NCBI RefSeq assembly: GCF_002086795.1
Contig: NZ_MVIM01000012.1
Location: 1 to 64,000 of the forward strand
Source of the DNA: Mycolicibacterium tusciae
Lineage (GTDB): Bacteria > Actinomycetota > Actinomycetes > Mycobacteriales > Mycobacteriaceae
DNA: 64,000 nucleotides
Direction of reading: 5' to 3'
The stretch's first letter is position 1. Each line of letters opens with the position of its first letter. The notes under the pieces were generated by a model. It was not told the origin of the DNA. It saw only the letters and a program-made list of their open reading frames with translations, and searched no databases. Made by a program: the position numbers and the translations under genes. Positions 48,987-58,101 of the stretch are shown in pieces.

Positions 48987-49844
48987 ATGCCTGTTCGTAC
49001 CGCCCTTCGTCCCGGCGTGGTGTCACCGACGCTGCCCGTGCCCCGCTCGATCGTGCGCCCCGAATACGTGGGTAAGGCGACCGCGCAGGAGGGTAGCGAG
49101 CCGTGGGTGCAAACCCCCGAGGTGATCGAGAAGATGCGCGTCGCCGGACGCATCGCCGCCGCGGCGCTGGCCGAGGCGGGTAAGGCCGTCGCGCCGGGCG
49201 TCACCACCGACGAGCTCGACCGCATTGCGCACGAGTACATGATCGACCACGGCGCCTACCCGTCGACGCTGGGCTACAAGGGCTACCCGAAGTCCTGCTG
49301 CACCTCACTGAACGAGATCATCTGCCACGGCATCCCCGACTCGACCGTGATCGAGGACGGCGACATCGTCAACATCGACGTCACCGCCTTCATCGACGGT
49401 GTCCACGGCGACACCAACGCCACCTTCCTGGCGGGGGACGTGTCCGAGGAGCACCGGCTGCTCGTCGAGCGCACCCAAGAGGCCACCATGCGCGCGATCA
49501 AGGCCGTCAAGCCGGGACGTGCCCTGTCGGTCGTCGGCCGTGTCATCGAGTCGTACGCAAACCGGTTCGGCTACAACGTGGTTCGTGACTTCACCGGCCA
49601 CGGCATCGGCACCACATTCCACAACGGCCTGGTGGTGCTGCACTACGACCAACCCGCCGTGCAGACGGTGCTCGAACCGGGAATGACGTTCACGATCGAG
49701 CCGATGATCAACCTCGGTGCGTTGGACTACGAGATCTGGGACGACGACTGGACCGTCGCGACCAAGGACAAGAAGTGGACCGCGCAGTTCGAGCACACGC
49801 TGGTGGTCACCGAGGACGGCGCCGAGATCCTGACCCAGTTGTGA
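48987..49844 (+). CDS. mapB: Methionine aminopeptidase, MapB type (MetAP1c)
   Basis: A 285-residue type I methionine aminopeptidase, identical in length to M. tuberculosis MapB. The N-terminal extension has the proline-rich segment TLPVPRSIVRPEYV characteristic of this subtype. All five metal ligands fall at the expected numbers: Asp131, Asp142, His205, Glu238 and Glu269. It removes initiator Met from nascent proteins at the ribosome. Predicted leaderless from ATG 48987. Confidence 0.97.
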   Translation: MPVRTALRPGVVSPTLPVPRSIVRPEYVGKATAQEGSEPWVQTPEVIEKMRVAGRIAAAALAEAGKAVAPGVTTDELDRIAHEYMIDHGAYPSTLGYKGYPKSCCTSLNEIICHGIPDSTVIEDGDIVNIDVTAFIDGVHGDTNATFLAGDVSEEHRLLVERTQEATMRAIKAVKPGRALSVVGRVIESYANRFGYNVVRDFTGHGIGTTFHNGLVVLHYDQPAVQTVLEPGMTFTIEPMINLGALDYEIWDDDWTVATKDKKWTAQFEHTLVVTEDGAEILTQL

Positions 49845-49856
49845 CTGGACACTTCG

Positions 49857-49912
49857 CGGGTGTGAAACCACTGCGACTTTTCGGCCGAATTTTCGCAGTG
49901 AGTTCACACCCG
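49857..49912. repeat. Long 20-bp inverted repeat between mapB and cobQ
   Basis: CGGGTGTGAAACCACTGCGA (49857-49876) and TCGCAGTGAGTTCACACCCG (49893-49912) pair in 18 of 20 positions around a 16-nt loop whose centre CGGCCG is itself palindromic. It could end mapB transcription, but its size and form suggest a dispersed REP-like mycobacterial element. It stops 5 nt before the cobQ start. Confidence 0.75.
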
Positions 49913-49917
49913 GTGTC

Positions 49918-51405
49918 ATGAGCGGAGCGCTGCTCGTGGCCGGCACCACCTCCGACGCCGGCAAGTCCATGGTCGTCGCGGGGCTGTGTCGCCTGTTGGT
50001 CCGCAAGGGGATTCGCGTCGCCCCCTTCAAGGCGCAGAACATGTCGAACAATTCTGCGGTTACGGTCGAGGGCGGGGAGATCGGCCGGGCCCAGGCCATG
50101 CAGGCCCGCGCGGCGGGCTTGGCTCCGAGCGTGCGTTTCAACCCGGTGCTGCTCAAACCGGGCAGCGACCGCACCTCGCAACTGGTGGTCCGCGGAATAG
50201 CGGTGGACACTGTGGGCGCCGGGGATTATTTCACCCACCGCGAACAGCTGGCGACCGTGGTTGCCGACGAATTGCGATCTCTGAGAACAGACTTCGATGT
50301 CGTGATAGTTGAAGGCGCCGGCTCGCCCGCCGAGATCAACCTGCGCGCGACCGACATCGCGAACATGGGGCTGGCCCGTGCCGCGCAGCTGCCGGTCGTG
50401 GTCGTCGGCGACATCGACCGCGGCGGACTGCTGGCCCATCTGTACGGCACGGTCGCCGTGCTCGAACCCGACGATCAGCGACTCATCTGCGGGTTCCTCG
50501 TCAACAAGTTCCGCGGCGACCCCGCACTGCTGGCGCCGGGCCTCACGCAGCTGCAGGAGCTGACCGGCCGACCGACCTATGGCGTGATCCCATACAGCGA
50601 GGGGCTGTGGATGGACGCCGAGGATTCCGTTTCCGTGCTCACCCATCGCGTGGTCGGCGATCCGCAGCGCCCCCGCGGGCAGGACTGGCTGCGAGTCGCC
50701 GCCGTCCGGCTGCCGCGCATCTCCAACTCGACCGACGTCGAGGCCCTGGCCTGCGAGCCCGGAGTGCTGGTGCGCTGGGCAGGGGACCCCGCCGACCTGG
50801 CAGACGCCGACGTCGTCGTCATCCCCGGTAGCAAGGCCACCGTCGCCGACCTGACGTGGTTGCGGGAGCGCGGCCTGGCAGACGCCATCCAGGCGCACAG
50901 CCGACTGGGAAAGCCCGTGCTCGGCGTGTGCGGCGGATTCCAGATGCTCTGCCGTCGCATCGACGACACCGTGGAGTCGGAGGCGGGCACCGTCGACGGG
51001 CTCGCGCTGCTCGACGCCGACATCGCGTTCGCACCCGTGAAAACGTTGCGCCACCACGAAGCCCCGTTGCACGGCTACGAAATTCACCACGGTCTCCTCA
51101 GCCGCTCAACCGAAGACGACTGGCTGGGCGTGGGGATTCGCAACGGCGACGTATACGGCACCCATTGGCACGGCCTGCTCGACAACGACGATGTGCGACG
51201 GCAATGGCTCAACGAGGTCGCGGCCGCCGCAGGGCGAAGTGAATTCGTCGTCGCCCGCGACGTCGACGTCCGCGCGCGCCGCGACGCCCAACTCGACGTG
51301 ATGGCCGACCTGATCACCAGCCACGTCGACGTCGACGCCGTGGTCGCCTTGCTGCACAACGGTCCGCCGAAACTGCCGTCGATCGCCACTAGGCTGGCTC
51401 CATGA
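49918..51405 (+). CDS. cobQ: Cobyric acid synthase
   Basis: A 495-residue CobQ, which amidates the b, d, e and g carboxylates of adenosyl-cobyrinic acid diamide with glutamine and ATP. The N-terminal P-loop is GTTSDAGKS, followed by RVAPFKAQNMSNNS. The C-terminal glutamine amidotransferase has Cys in VLGVCGGFQML and His in YGTHWHGLL. Full length of the family. No other cobalamin genes are in the window. It is coupled to the lipoprotein gene by ATGA. Confidence 0.97.
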   Translation: MSGALLVAGTTSDAGKSMVVAGLCRLLVRKGIRVAPFKAQNMSNNSAVTVEGGEIGRAQAMQARAAGLAPSVRFNPVLLKPGSDRTSQLVVRGIAVDTVGAGDYFTHREQLATVVADELRSLRTDFDVVIVEGAGSPAEINLRATDIANMGLARAAQLPVVVVGDIDRGGLLAHLYGTVAVLEPDDQRLICGFLVNKFRGDPALLAPGLTQLQELTGRPTYGVIPYSEGLWMDAEDSVSVLTHRVVGDPQRPRGQDWLRVAAVRLPRISNSTDVEALACEPGVLVRWAGDPADLADADVVVIPGSKATVADLTWLRERGLADAIQAHSRLGKPVLGVCGGFQMLCRRIDDTVESEAGTVDGLALLDADIAFAPVKTLRHHEAPLHGYEIHHGLLSRSTEDDWLGVGIRNGDVYGTHWHGLLDNDDVRRQWLNEVAAAAGRSEFVVARDVDVRARRDAQLDVMADLITSHVDVDAVVALLHNGPPKLPSIATRLAP

Positions 51406-52064
51406 CCTGGCGCAATATGCTGGTCCTCTTCGCCACGGCACTGCTGGTGGGTAGCTGCGCCCACCCGATTGCGGGCACGGCGACCTGGCCCGGCGCCCGG
51501 CTCGAGAACGTGCTGCTCACCCCCGCCGACTTCCCATCGGGCGTGCAGTTCGAACGCATCAACCGCGAGCCCGGCCAGGCCGACGGCGCGGGCGCGCCGC
51601 CTGCAATGCTGTCGCGCCCGGAGGGCTGCTCGGAGGGGCTGACGCGGGCGATCGCCGATTCGGCCGAGCGCGGACCCGGAAGCGCCGCTGAGTACCTCGT
51701 CGCCTATGACGGCGCTCGGATGGTCATCACGGTGTTGACGTGGCGACTGGACCTCGAGAAGTTGGCGGCGGTCGCCGATCGGTGCGCAAAGTACGAGACG
51801 TTCTTCGATTCGTCGACGCCCGGCATACCGATGACGACGACGCGACTGCAGACGTCGCGCGCCGACGCGCTCGTATACGAGCAGACCATGCGGTTGAGAG
51901 GCCAAACGGACAGCGTCTACTTCTCGTTCGAGAACATCGGGAACACCGCGGTGTTCGGAGTCGCTTTCCCGACACCCAACTCGTCGATCCCCGTCAAAGG
52001 TTCGCTGCCGCAAACGTTTCTGGAGACAACGGCAAAGCAGGCCCAGCGCGCACAATCTGCGTGA
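51402..52064 (+). CDS. Predicted lipoprotein of unknown function
   Basis: A 220-residue exported protein. MTWRNMLVLFATALLVGSC is a signal peptide with a lipobox at LVGSC (Cys19). The rest (LTPADFPSGVQFERI, AEYLVAYDGARMVITVLTWRLD) resembles the DUF5642/sensor-like lipoproteins common in mycobacteria, but I cannot assign a family with certainty. Overlaps the cobQ stop. Confidence 0.75.
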   Translation: MTWRNMLVLFATALLVGSCAHPIAGTATWPGARLENVLLTPADFPSGVQFERINREPGQADGAGAPPAMLSRPEGCSEGLTRAIADSAERGPGSAAEYLVAYDGARMVITVLTWRLDLEKLAAVADRCAKYETFFDSSTPGIPMTTTRLQTSRADALVYEQTMRLRGQTDSVYFSFENIGNTAVFGVAFPTPNSSIPVKGSLPQTFLETTAKQAQRAQSA

Positions 52065-52114
52065 ACACCGTGTTTGCTCAAGGCGAAAACGACCCGCTCT
52101 CAGGTGACCGCCTG

Positions 52115-52126
52115 TAGCGTGGCGAA
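52115..52126 (+). promoter_or_regulatory. Leaderless promoter -10
   Basis: TAGCGT (52115-52120), 6 nt, ATG 52127. Confidence 0.5.
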
Positions 52127-52690
52127 ATGCCGCCGACCACAGTCACCGTCGACGGGTTCGGTGTGTCCGTCGACGTGGGCGGCCCCGAAAAAGGGTCCGT
52201 CGTCGTGGTCCTCGGTGCCGCCCACCATGCACCCGCGGCGTACGAACCGGTATGTCAACGGCTGCACACCGCGTCCCTGCGAACTGTGGTCATCGCACCG
52301 GACCCGCGGCTGACCGCCAAGACGGTGATCGAGGTCCTCGACGCGCTCGACGTGAAGTGGGCGTTGTTGGTCGGTGACCGCGTCGGCGGGGAATTGGCAT
52401 GGGAGCTCGCTGCGACGCGGTTGGACCGGTTCATCGGGCTGGTGGTGATCGACCGCGGCCACCCGCGCGTCGCCGACCCCTCCGGTGTGGTCCGCGACGA
52501 CCATTGCCCGCCGGTGGAAATGAACACCACTGCGTTGGTCAGTACGCCCGCCGCACGCGCGGTGGCCAAAGCCAGCCAGCGCTACGTGTACGGCGACTAC
52601 CGGATGGTCGACCTACTCGGCAGGCGCAATGCTCAGGAGTCCACGGCGCAGCTCGCCGCCGAGATCGTGATGCGCACGAGCACCTGGTAG
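52127..52690 (+). CDS. Small alpha/beta-hydrolase-fold protein, probably non-catalytic
   Basis: A 187-residue short alpha/beta-hydrolase-like protein. The strand VVVVLGAAHHAPAAYEPVCQRL and helix TAKTVIEVLDALDVKWALLVGDRVGGELAWELA align with the classical core. At the nucleophile elbow the usual G-x-S-x-G reads G-D-R-V-G, so Ser is replaced by Arg. The cap region and last third are also shortened. I infer a non-hydrolytic or regulatory role. It converges with the ngg gene 2 nt later. Confidence 0.7.
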   Translation: MPPTTVTVDGFGVSVDVGGPEKGSVVVVLGAAHHAPAAYEPVCQRLHTASLRTVVIAPDPRLTAKTVIEVLDALDVKWALLVGDRVGGELAWELAATRLDRFIGLVVIDRGHPRVADPSGVVRDDHCPPVEMNTTALVSTPAARAVAKASQRYVYGDYRMVDLLGRRNAQESTAQLAAEIVMRTSTW

Positions 52691-52692
52691 GT

Positions 52693-54459
52693 CTAGCCGG
52701 TGGGCACCTCGTCGGGTGTCCAGGCCTGCGGCAACGCGGGACTGCCCGGGAAGAGGAAGTCGACGAAAGCCTTTGCGGTGGGCTGGGGCTCGTGGTTGGC
52801 CAGCCCGGGACGCTCGTTGGCTTCGATGAACACGTAGTCGGGTGCGGTGACGTCGGGAACCAACAGGTCGATGCCGGTCACCGGAATGCCGATCGCGTCG
52901 GCGGCCTTCACGGCGACCTCGCTCAGATGCGGGTTCACCTTCGCGGTCACATCGTGGATCGTGCCGCCCTGATGCAGGTTCGCCGTTCGACGTACGCGCA
53001 GGGTGCGCCCTTCGGGCAGTACGTCGTCGAACGAGAAGCCCGCCTCGGCGACCGTCGCCTCGGTGACCTCGTCCATCGGAATGCGCGATTCGCCGCCGGT
53101 GGCGGCCGCGCGGCGTCGGCTCTGCGCCTCGATGAGTTCGCGAATCGTGTGGTGGCCGGTGCCGATGATTTCGGCGGGCTTGCGTAGTGCAGCGGCCACC
53201 ACCTTGCCGTCGATCACCACCAACCGCAGATCGTCGCCGGGTGCGCGCTGCTCGATCAGCACGTTCGGGTGCTCTTCCCGCGCCCGCGCCAGGGCCGCGT
53301 CCAACTCGTCGGTGCTGTTGACCCCGACGGTGATGCCCTTGCCCTGCTCCCCGCGGGTCGGTTTGACGACGACGTCGCCGACCTCTTCGAGGAAGGCGTG
53401 GTCGTGTTCGTCGAATGTGGCCAGACGTCCCTTGGGCACCAGGATCCCGGCCTCGGACACCAGACGTCGGGTCAGCCTCTTGTCGTCGCATCGTGCCATC
53501 GCCACCGCGGAGGTGTACTCCGACAACGACTCCCGCGTGATGACACTGCGACCGCCATGTGACAGGCGCATCTCGCCGGCTCCCGCGTCGAGGACCTCGA
53601 CCCAGATCCCGCGGCGCATCGCCTCGTCGGCGATGATCCGCGCATACGGGTTCAGATCGTCGACGGTCTCCGGGGGATGGGTGAACAGCGGTTCGTTGAT
53701 CGCGTTCTTCCGTTTGACGGCCATGACCGGAACGCGCTCGAAACCCAGCTTCTCGTACAGGCCGATGGCGGCATCGTTGTCGTGCGCCACCGACAGGTCC
53801 ATGTAGGCCCGGCCACGTTTGCGGTACAGCGCGGCCAGCGCGCGGGTGAGTGCCGCGCCGACACCCGGCAGGCTGGTCGTCGGATCGACGGCCAGCGTCC
53901 ACAGGCTCGAACCGTTCTCCGGGTCGTCGAACAACCGCTTGTGGTCGACCCCGGTGACGGTGCCGACCAACGATCCGTCGTCGTCGCGTACCGCCACCAG
54001 GTAGTCGAGCGCATCGCGGTCTTCGCTGTTGTCCCACAGCACCTCGACGGGTGCGGGCACCATTCCGCAGCGCATGTAGACCCGGTTGATGTCCTCGGCC
54101 TCCTCGGGACGCTCCAGCGACCGGACGGTGAACCCGGTGGGCGCCGTGCGCTGCGCGTTGTCGTCGGAGAACCGCAGCCGATAGGTGTGACTGGGGTCGA
54201 TGAACAACTCGGCGGGCGCCATCGCGACGAGGACGTGTGGCTCTCGGGCGTACATGCAGATGTCGCGACGACCATGCCCCTCTTGCCGCAACACCTCGGC
54301 GAGCTTCGCCGGGTCCGCGAACGTCTGCCCGAATATCAGTCGGCCCCAGCCCATTTCGACGGCCACGTCGTCGGCCATCGCGTCGACCAAGTGTTGGGGC
54401 GACGCGTCGTGCAGGCCGAGAGTGATCGCTTCGGTGCTTTCGGGGTTCAAGGCGGTCAC
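52693..54459 (-). CDS. ngg: N-acetylglutaminylglutamine synthetase (GNAT/ATP-grasp fusion)
   Basis: A 588-residue fusion. An N-terminal GNAT domain (about 100-285; LAVDPTTSLPGVGAALTRALAALY, AAIGLYEKLGFERVPV) precedes an ATP-grasp ligase domain (from about 320; VVVKPTRGEQGKGITVGV, EQRAPGDDLRLVVIDGKVVA, DYVFIEANERPGL). This architecture defines the enzyme that joins and acetylates two glutamines for the osmolyte N-acetylglutaminylglutamine amide. GTG 54459 overlaps the stop of the amidotransferase gene (GTGA). Confidence 0.9.
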   Translation of the reverse strand: MTALNPESTEAITLGLHDASPQHLVDAMADDVAVEMGWGRLIFGQTFADPAKLAEVLRQEGHGRRDICMYAREPHVLVAMAPAELFIDPSHTYRLRFSDDNAQRTAPTGFTVRSLERPEEAEDINRVYMRCGMVPAPVEVLWDNSEDRDALDYLVAVRDDDGSLVGTVTGVDHKRLFDDPENGSSLWTLAVDPTTSLPGVGAALTRALAALYRKRGRAYMDLSVAHDNDAAIGLYEKLGFERVPVMAVKRKNAINEPLFTHPPETVDDLNPYARIIADEAMRRGIWVEVLDAGAGEMRLSHGGRSVITRESLSEYTSAVAMARCDDKRLTRRLVSEAGILVPKGRLATFDEHDHAFLEEVGDVVVKPTRGEQGKGITVGVNSTDELDAALARAREEHPNVLIEQRAPGDDLRLVVIDGKVVAAALRKPAEIIGTGHHTIRELIEAQSRRRAAATGGESRIPMDEVTEATVAEAGFSFDDVLPEGRTLRVRRTANLHQGGTIHDVTAKVNPHLSEVAVKAADAIGIPVTGIDLLVPDVTAPDYVFIEANERPGLANHEPQPTAKAFVDFLFPGSPALPQAWTPDEVPTG

Positions 54460-56258
54460 GCCGCCGTCCCGTTGATCCCGTGGCGCTGCAGCCACAGTTC
54501 CAGCAATCCGAGCTGCCAGAGTTCGTTGCCCCGCAGCGGGGTCAGGCGACCGTTCGGGTCGGCCAGCAGGTGGTCGACCGCATCGGGACGGAACAGCCCG
54601 CGTTCCTTGGCGACCGGAGCGTAGAGCGCATCGCGCACCAGCTCGAGGTACGGACCCTCCAGGTGGGTCAGCGCCGGCACCGGGAAGTAACCCTTGGGAC
54701 GATCGATGACTTCGGCGGGGATCACCCGTCGGGCAGCCTGCTTGAGCACGCCCTTGCCGTCGTGTGCGATTTTCAGCGCGGGTGGGCACGTGGCGGCCAA
54801 CTCGACGAGCTCGTGATCCAGGAATGGCACCCGGCCCTCCAGGCCCCAGGCCATCGTCATGTTGTCGACACGCTTGACCGGGTCGTCCACCAGCATCACC
54901 GTGGTGTCGAGCCGAAGGGCGCGGTCGATGCCGGTGGCCGCGCCGCGGTGCGCGAAGTGCTCGGTGACGAACTCCCCGCTGGGGTCGCTTTCCACGAGAT
55001 AGTCCGACGAGACGAGTGCGGCGACGCCGGCGGCGTCACGGTCGAAGAACGCGGCGCGATAGCTGGCCACCGCACTGTCCAGCGAGGTGGCGTCGGCCAT
55101 CGGCGGATACCAGTGGTAGCCGGCGAACACCTCGTCGGCGCCCTGCCCGGACTGGACCACCTTGACGTACTTGGCCACTTCTTGGCTGAGCAGATAGAAC
55201 GCGACGCAGTCGTGGCTGACCATCGGCTCACTCATGGCGCCGATCGCGCCGTCGAGCGCGGGCAGCATCCGGTCGGTGCCGATGTTGATCTGATGGTGGT
55301 CGGTGCCGAATCGCTCGGCGATGATGTCGGAGTACGTGAACTCGTCGCCGGCCACGCCGCCCACCGACTCGAAGCCGATGGAGAAGGTCGCCAGACCATG
55401 CTGGCCCGCCTCGGCGAGCAGTCCGACGATCAGGCTGGAGTCGACCCCGCCGGAGAGCAGGCATCCGACGGGCACATCGGCGACCAGCCGGCGGTCGACC
55501 GCGACGCGCAGTGACTCCAGAACCGCGTCCTCCCAGTCACGTTCGGACCAGTCGGCGCGATCGGCGTGCGGGGTGAAGTCGGGTTCCCAGTACGTGGTCG
55601 TCGTGCGCCGGCCATCGGGCTCGATCGCGACCAGGGTCGCGGGCGGCACCTTGCTCACGCCGCGCAAGATCGTCCGCGGCGGCGGGACGACGGAGTGGAA
55701 CGACAGGTAGTGATGAAGCGCCAACGGATCGATGCGGGTGTCGACGCCGCCGCCGGCGAGCAGTGCGGGCAGTGACGACGCGAACCGGATCCGCGATGCG
55801 TCCTCGGTGAGATACAGCGGTTTGATGCCCAGCCGATCGCGGCCGAGCAGCACCCGTCCGCTGTCGCGTTCGACGATCGCGAACGCGAACATGCCGTAGA
55901 GGCGGTCGACGAAACGGTCGCCCCAGTGGTGGTAGGCCTTGAGCAACACCTCGGTGTCGCTGTGCGAGAAGAAGCGGTACCCGTGCTGCTCGCTCAGCTC
56001 GCGGCGCAACTGCTTGTAGTTGTAGATGCAGCCGTTCCACGCAATGGCCAGCCCGAGTTCGGAGTCGACCATCGGCTGCGCGCCGGCCTCGGACAGATCG
56101 ATGATTTTCAGGCGACGATGACCCAGCGCGACCCTGCCCTGCGACCACACGCCTGCGGCGTCAGGACCCCGCCGCTCCATGGCCTCGGCCATGGCCGAGA
56201 CCGCGGTGATATCAGGTGAATGGCCGTCGAGTCGCACCTCGCCGGTGGCTCCGCACAC
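54456..56258 (-). CDS. Asparagine-synthase-like amidotransferase of the NAGGN pathway
   Basis: A 600-residue class II glutamine amidotransferase. The nucleophile is Cys2 (MCGATGEV), which fixes the start at 56258. The synthetase half has the PP-loop SGGVDSS at 269-275. Alone it would be called AsnB, but coupling to ngg identifies it as the enzyme that amidates N-acetylglutaminylglutamine to NAGGN. The pathway makes a compatible solute under osmotic stress. The M42-type peptidase often found in this operon is not present here. Confidence 0.88.
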   Translation of the reverse strand: MCGATGEVRLDGHSPDITAVSAMAEAMERRGPDAAGVWSQGRVALGHRRLKIIDLSEAGAQPMVDSELGLAIAWNGCIYNYKQLRRELSEQHGYRFFSHSDTEVLLKAYHHWGDRFVDRLYGMFAFAIVERDSGRVLLGRDRLGIKPLYLTEDASRIRFASSLPALLAGGGVDTRIDPLALHHYLSFHSVVPPPRTILRGVSKVPPATLVAIEPDGRRTTTTYWEPDFTPHADRADWSERDWEDAVLESLRVAVDRRLVADVPVGCLLSGGVDSSLIVGLLAEAGQHGLATFSIGFESVGGVAGDEFTYSDIIAERFGTDHHQINIGTDRMLPALDGAIGAMSEPMVSHDCVAFYLLSQEVAKYVKVVQSGQGADEVFAGYHWYPPMADATSLDSAVASYRAAFFDRDAAGVAALVSSDYLVESDPSGEFVTEHFAHRGAATGIDRALRLDTTVMLVDDPVKRVDNMTMAWGLEGRVPFLDHELVELAATCPPALKIAHDGKGVLKQAARRVIPAEVIDRPKGYFPVPALTHLEGPYLELVRDALYAPVAKERGLFRPDAVDHLLADPNGRLTPLRGNELWQLGLLELWLQRHGINGTAA

Positions 56259-56320
56259 GCATGGAACTCTACCCGAGTTGACGGATGGGAAACCTGGTCG
56301 CCACCTCAGCGACGTGTGAG

Positions 56321-57892
56321 CTAGGAAACACCCTCCAACTGTTCACCCGTTTCGTCTACCTGCTTGATCGGGCCGGTGAACCACTTCTTCACCGACACGT
56401 GCCAGTAGATGTAGAGCAGGATCAGCACGCCGCCGACCAGAAGCGGGGTGTAGTTGACGTACTTCCACTCGAAGGCGTCCCCCCACGGCACACCGCCCGA
56501 GGATGTCGGGAACATCGCGATGATCGAGGTGATGATGATCTCGACGACAGCGACGGGAGCCATCCACTTGTGGTGGCCCCGCAGGTTCCACCGACCCACC
56601 TTGAACTCGTCGCCCATCCGCCAGCGCAGGTAGATGGGCACCGCGAAGCACAGATACAGGCCGACGACGCCGATCGAGACCACCGCGAAGAAGGCCACCG
56701 GGACCGGGGCGCCGTTGATGTCGACCTCGACGAGCGCGGGGAGCGTGATCGTGGCCGCGAGGACTGCGGTGACGATGACACCGTTGGCGGGAATCTTGTT
56801 CTTGCTCACCTTCGACCACAGCTGGTGGCCGGGAACCGCACGGTCGCGGCTGAACGCGAACAACATCCGCGACGCGCTCGTCTGGCACGCCGTGGTGCAG
56901 AAGAACTGCCCGGCCGTCGAGATCAGCAGGATGATCGCGACCCACTGCGAGTCCAGCGCCTGGTTGAAGATCCCGACGACCGCACCACCGCCTGCGGACA
57001 CCGCATCGGAGTCGTTGACGGCGAACAGGAACGTCAACAGCAGGATCCAGCCGCCGATCGCCGAGTAGAAGATGGACCGCCAAATGCCCTTGGCTGCACC
57101 GTCTGCCGCACTCTTGGTCTCCTCGGACAGATGCGCCGATGCGTCGTAGCCGGTGATCGTGTACTGCGTCAGGATCGCCGAGATCGGCAGCACGAACAGC
57201 AATACACCGATTCCGGACATCTCGCCGCCGAACATCCCGCTGTTGTTGATGGTCTTGGCGAATACGTCCGAGAAGCTGGCGTGCTGTTCGGGCAGCAGCC
57301 AGAGGATCAGGATCACCGTCGCCGCGCCCGCGACGTGCCACCAGACCGAGATGTTGTTGATGACGGCGAGCAAGTGCGACGAGAAGATGTTGATGGTCGC
57401 CGAGATGGCCAGGATGATCACGAACAGCACGAACGTCCGAGTCAGGCTGTATCCCGCGAGCCAGGTCTCACTGAAAGTGCCGAGCGTGAGGTCGAGGAAC
57501 GTCGCGCAGCCGTACGCCACCGAGGCCAAGATGGCGATCAATCCGATCAGATTGAGCCAGCCGGTGTAGAAACCGGCCTTGGGGCCGCCGAGTTTGGCTG
57601 CCCACCAATAGATTCCGCCCGATGTCGGATACGCCGACACGAGTTCGGACATGCACAACCCGATGATGAGGATGAACACCGAGACGATCGGCCAACCCCA
57701 GGCGATCGCGGCGGGGCCGCCGTTGTTCCAGCCGAGGCCGAAGGAGGTGAAGCAGCCCGCCAGGATCGAGATGATCGAGAACGAGATGGCGAAGTTCGAG
57801 AAGCCCGACCACGACCGGTTCAGTTCCTGGACGTAGCCGAGGCTGGCGAGATGTCGTTCGTCCTCATTGAGATATTCGTGACCTTCTGGCAC
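56321..57892 (-). CDS. APC-family amino-acid/amine permease
   Basis: A 523-residue transporter with about 12 hydrophobic segments. The first has FSNFAISFSIISILAGCFTSFGLG, and AYPTSGGIYWWAAKLGGPKAGF follows; these are typical of the amino acid/GABA/choline group. GTG 57892 (PEGHEYLNEDERHLASLGY) is chosen because GAAGGAGAA lies just upstream; longer in-frame starts lack a site. Cytoplasmic membrane, probably proton-coupled. It is divergent from glnA4, and I infer it brings in the amine that GlnA4 glutamylates. Confidence 0.87.
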   Translation of the reverse strand: MPEGHEYLNEDERHLASLGYVQELNRSWSGFSNFAISFSIISILAGCFTSFGLGWNNGGPAAIAWGWPIVSVFILIIGLCMSELVSAYPTSGGIYWWAAKLGGPKAGFYTGWLNLIGLIAILASVAYGCATFLDLTLGTFSETWLAGYSLTRTFVLFVIILAISATINIFSSHLLAVINNISVWWHVAGAATVILILWLLPEQHASFSDVFAKTINNSGMFGGEMSGIGVLLFVLPISAILTQYTITGYDASAHLSEETKSAADGAAKGIWRSIFYSAIGGWILLLTFLFAVNDSDAVSAGGGAVVGIFNQALDSQWVAIILLISTAGQFFCTTACQTSASRMLFAFSRDRAVPGHQLWSKVSKNKIPANGVIVTAVLAATITLPALVEVDINGAPVPVAFFAVVSIGVVGLYLCFAVPIYLRWRMGDEFKVGRWNLRGHHKWMAPVAVVEIIITSIIAMFPTSSGGVPWGDAFEWKYVNYTPLLVGGVLILLYIYWHVSVKKWFTGPIKQVDETGEQLEGVS

Positions 57893-58101
57893 GGCGGGTT
57901 CTCCTTCGCGATTCTCGAGCGCTTCGCGGCTTGCAGTGGGACGGGACTCGCGCTCACTGAGTAGGGACAATAGAGTGCCATTGGTCGGCTGTCCTACCTT
58001 TGCAATGACATTTCTGTTAAGGAATACCGAGAAGGCCCCGCCGAGCAAATTCCAATGGTTGGCTGCCCGTCATCGTCGGTACTCGAGAGGAAGGTTCCGC
58101 A
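57893..58101. promoter_or_regulatory. Divergent region between the permease and glnA4
   Basis: A 209-bp gap, the longest in the window. It contains TTGCAA (58000-58005) and a leftward TATTGT (57974-57969), with GAGAGGAAGG before the glnA4 ATG. A promoter for each direction is expected, but I cannot place either with confidence. No long palindrome is seen. Confidence 0.35.

Noticed and set aside
56285..57964. Long plus-strand frame opposite the APC permease.
   Set aside because: Composition (RDDRGDD-type repeats) is typical of high-GC antisense; the minus-strand permease has clear membrane segments.
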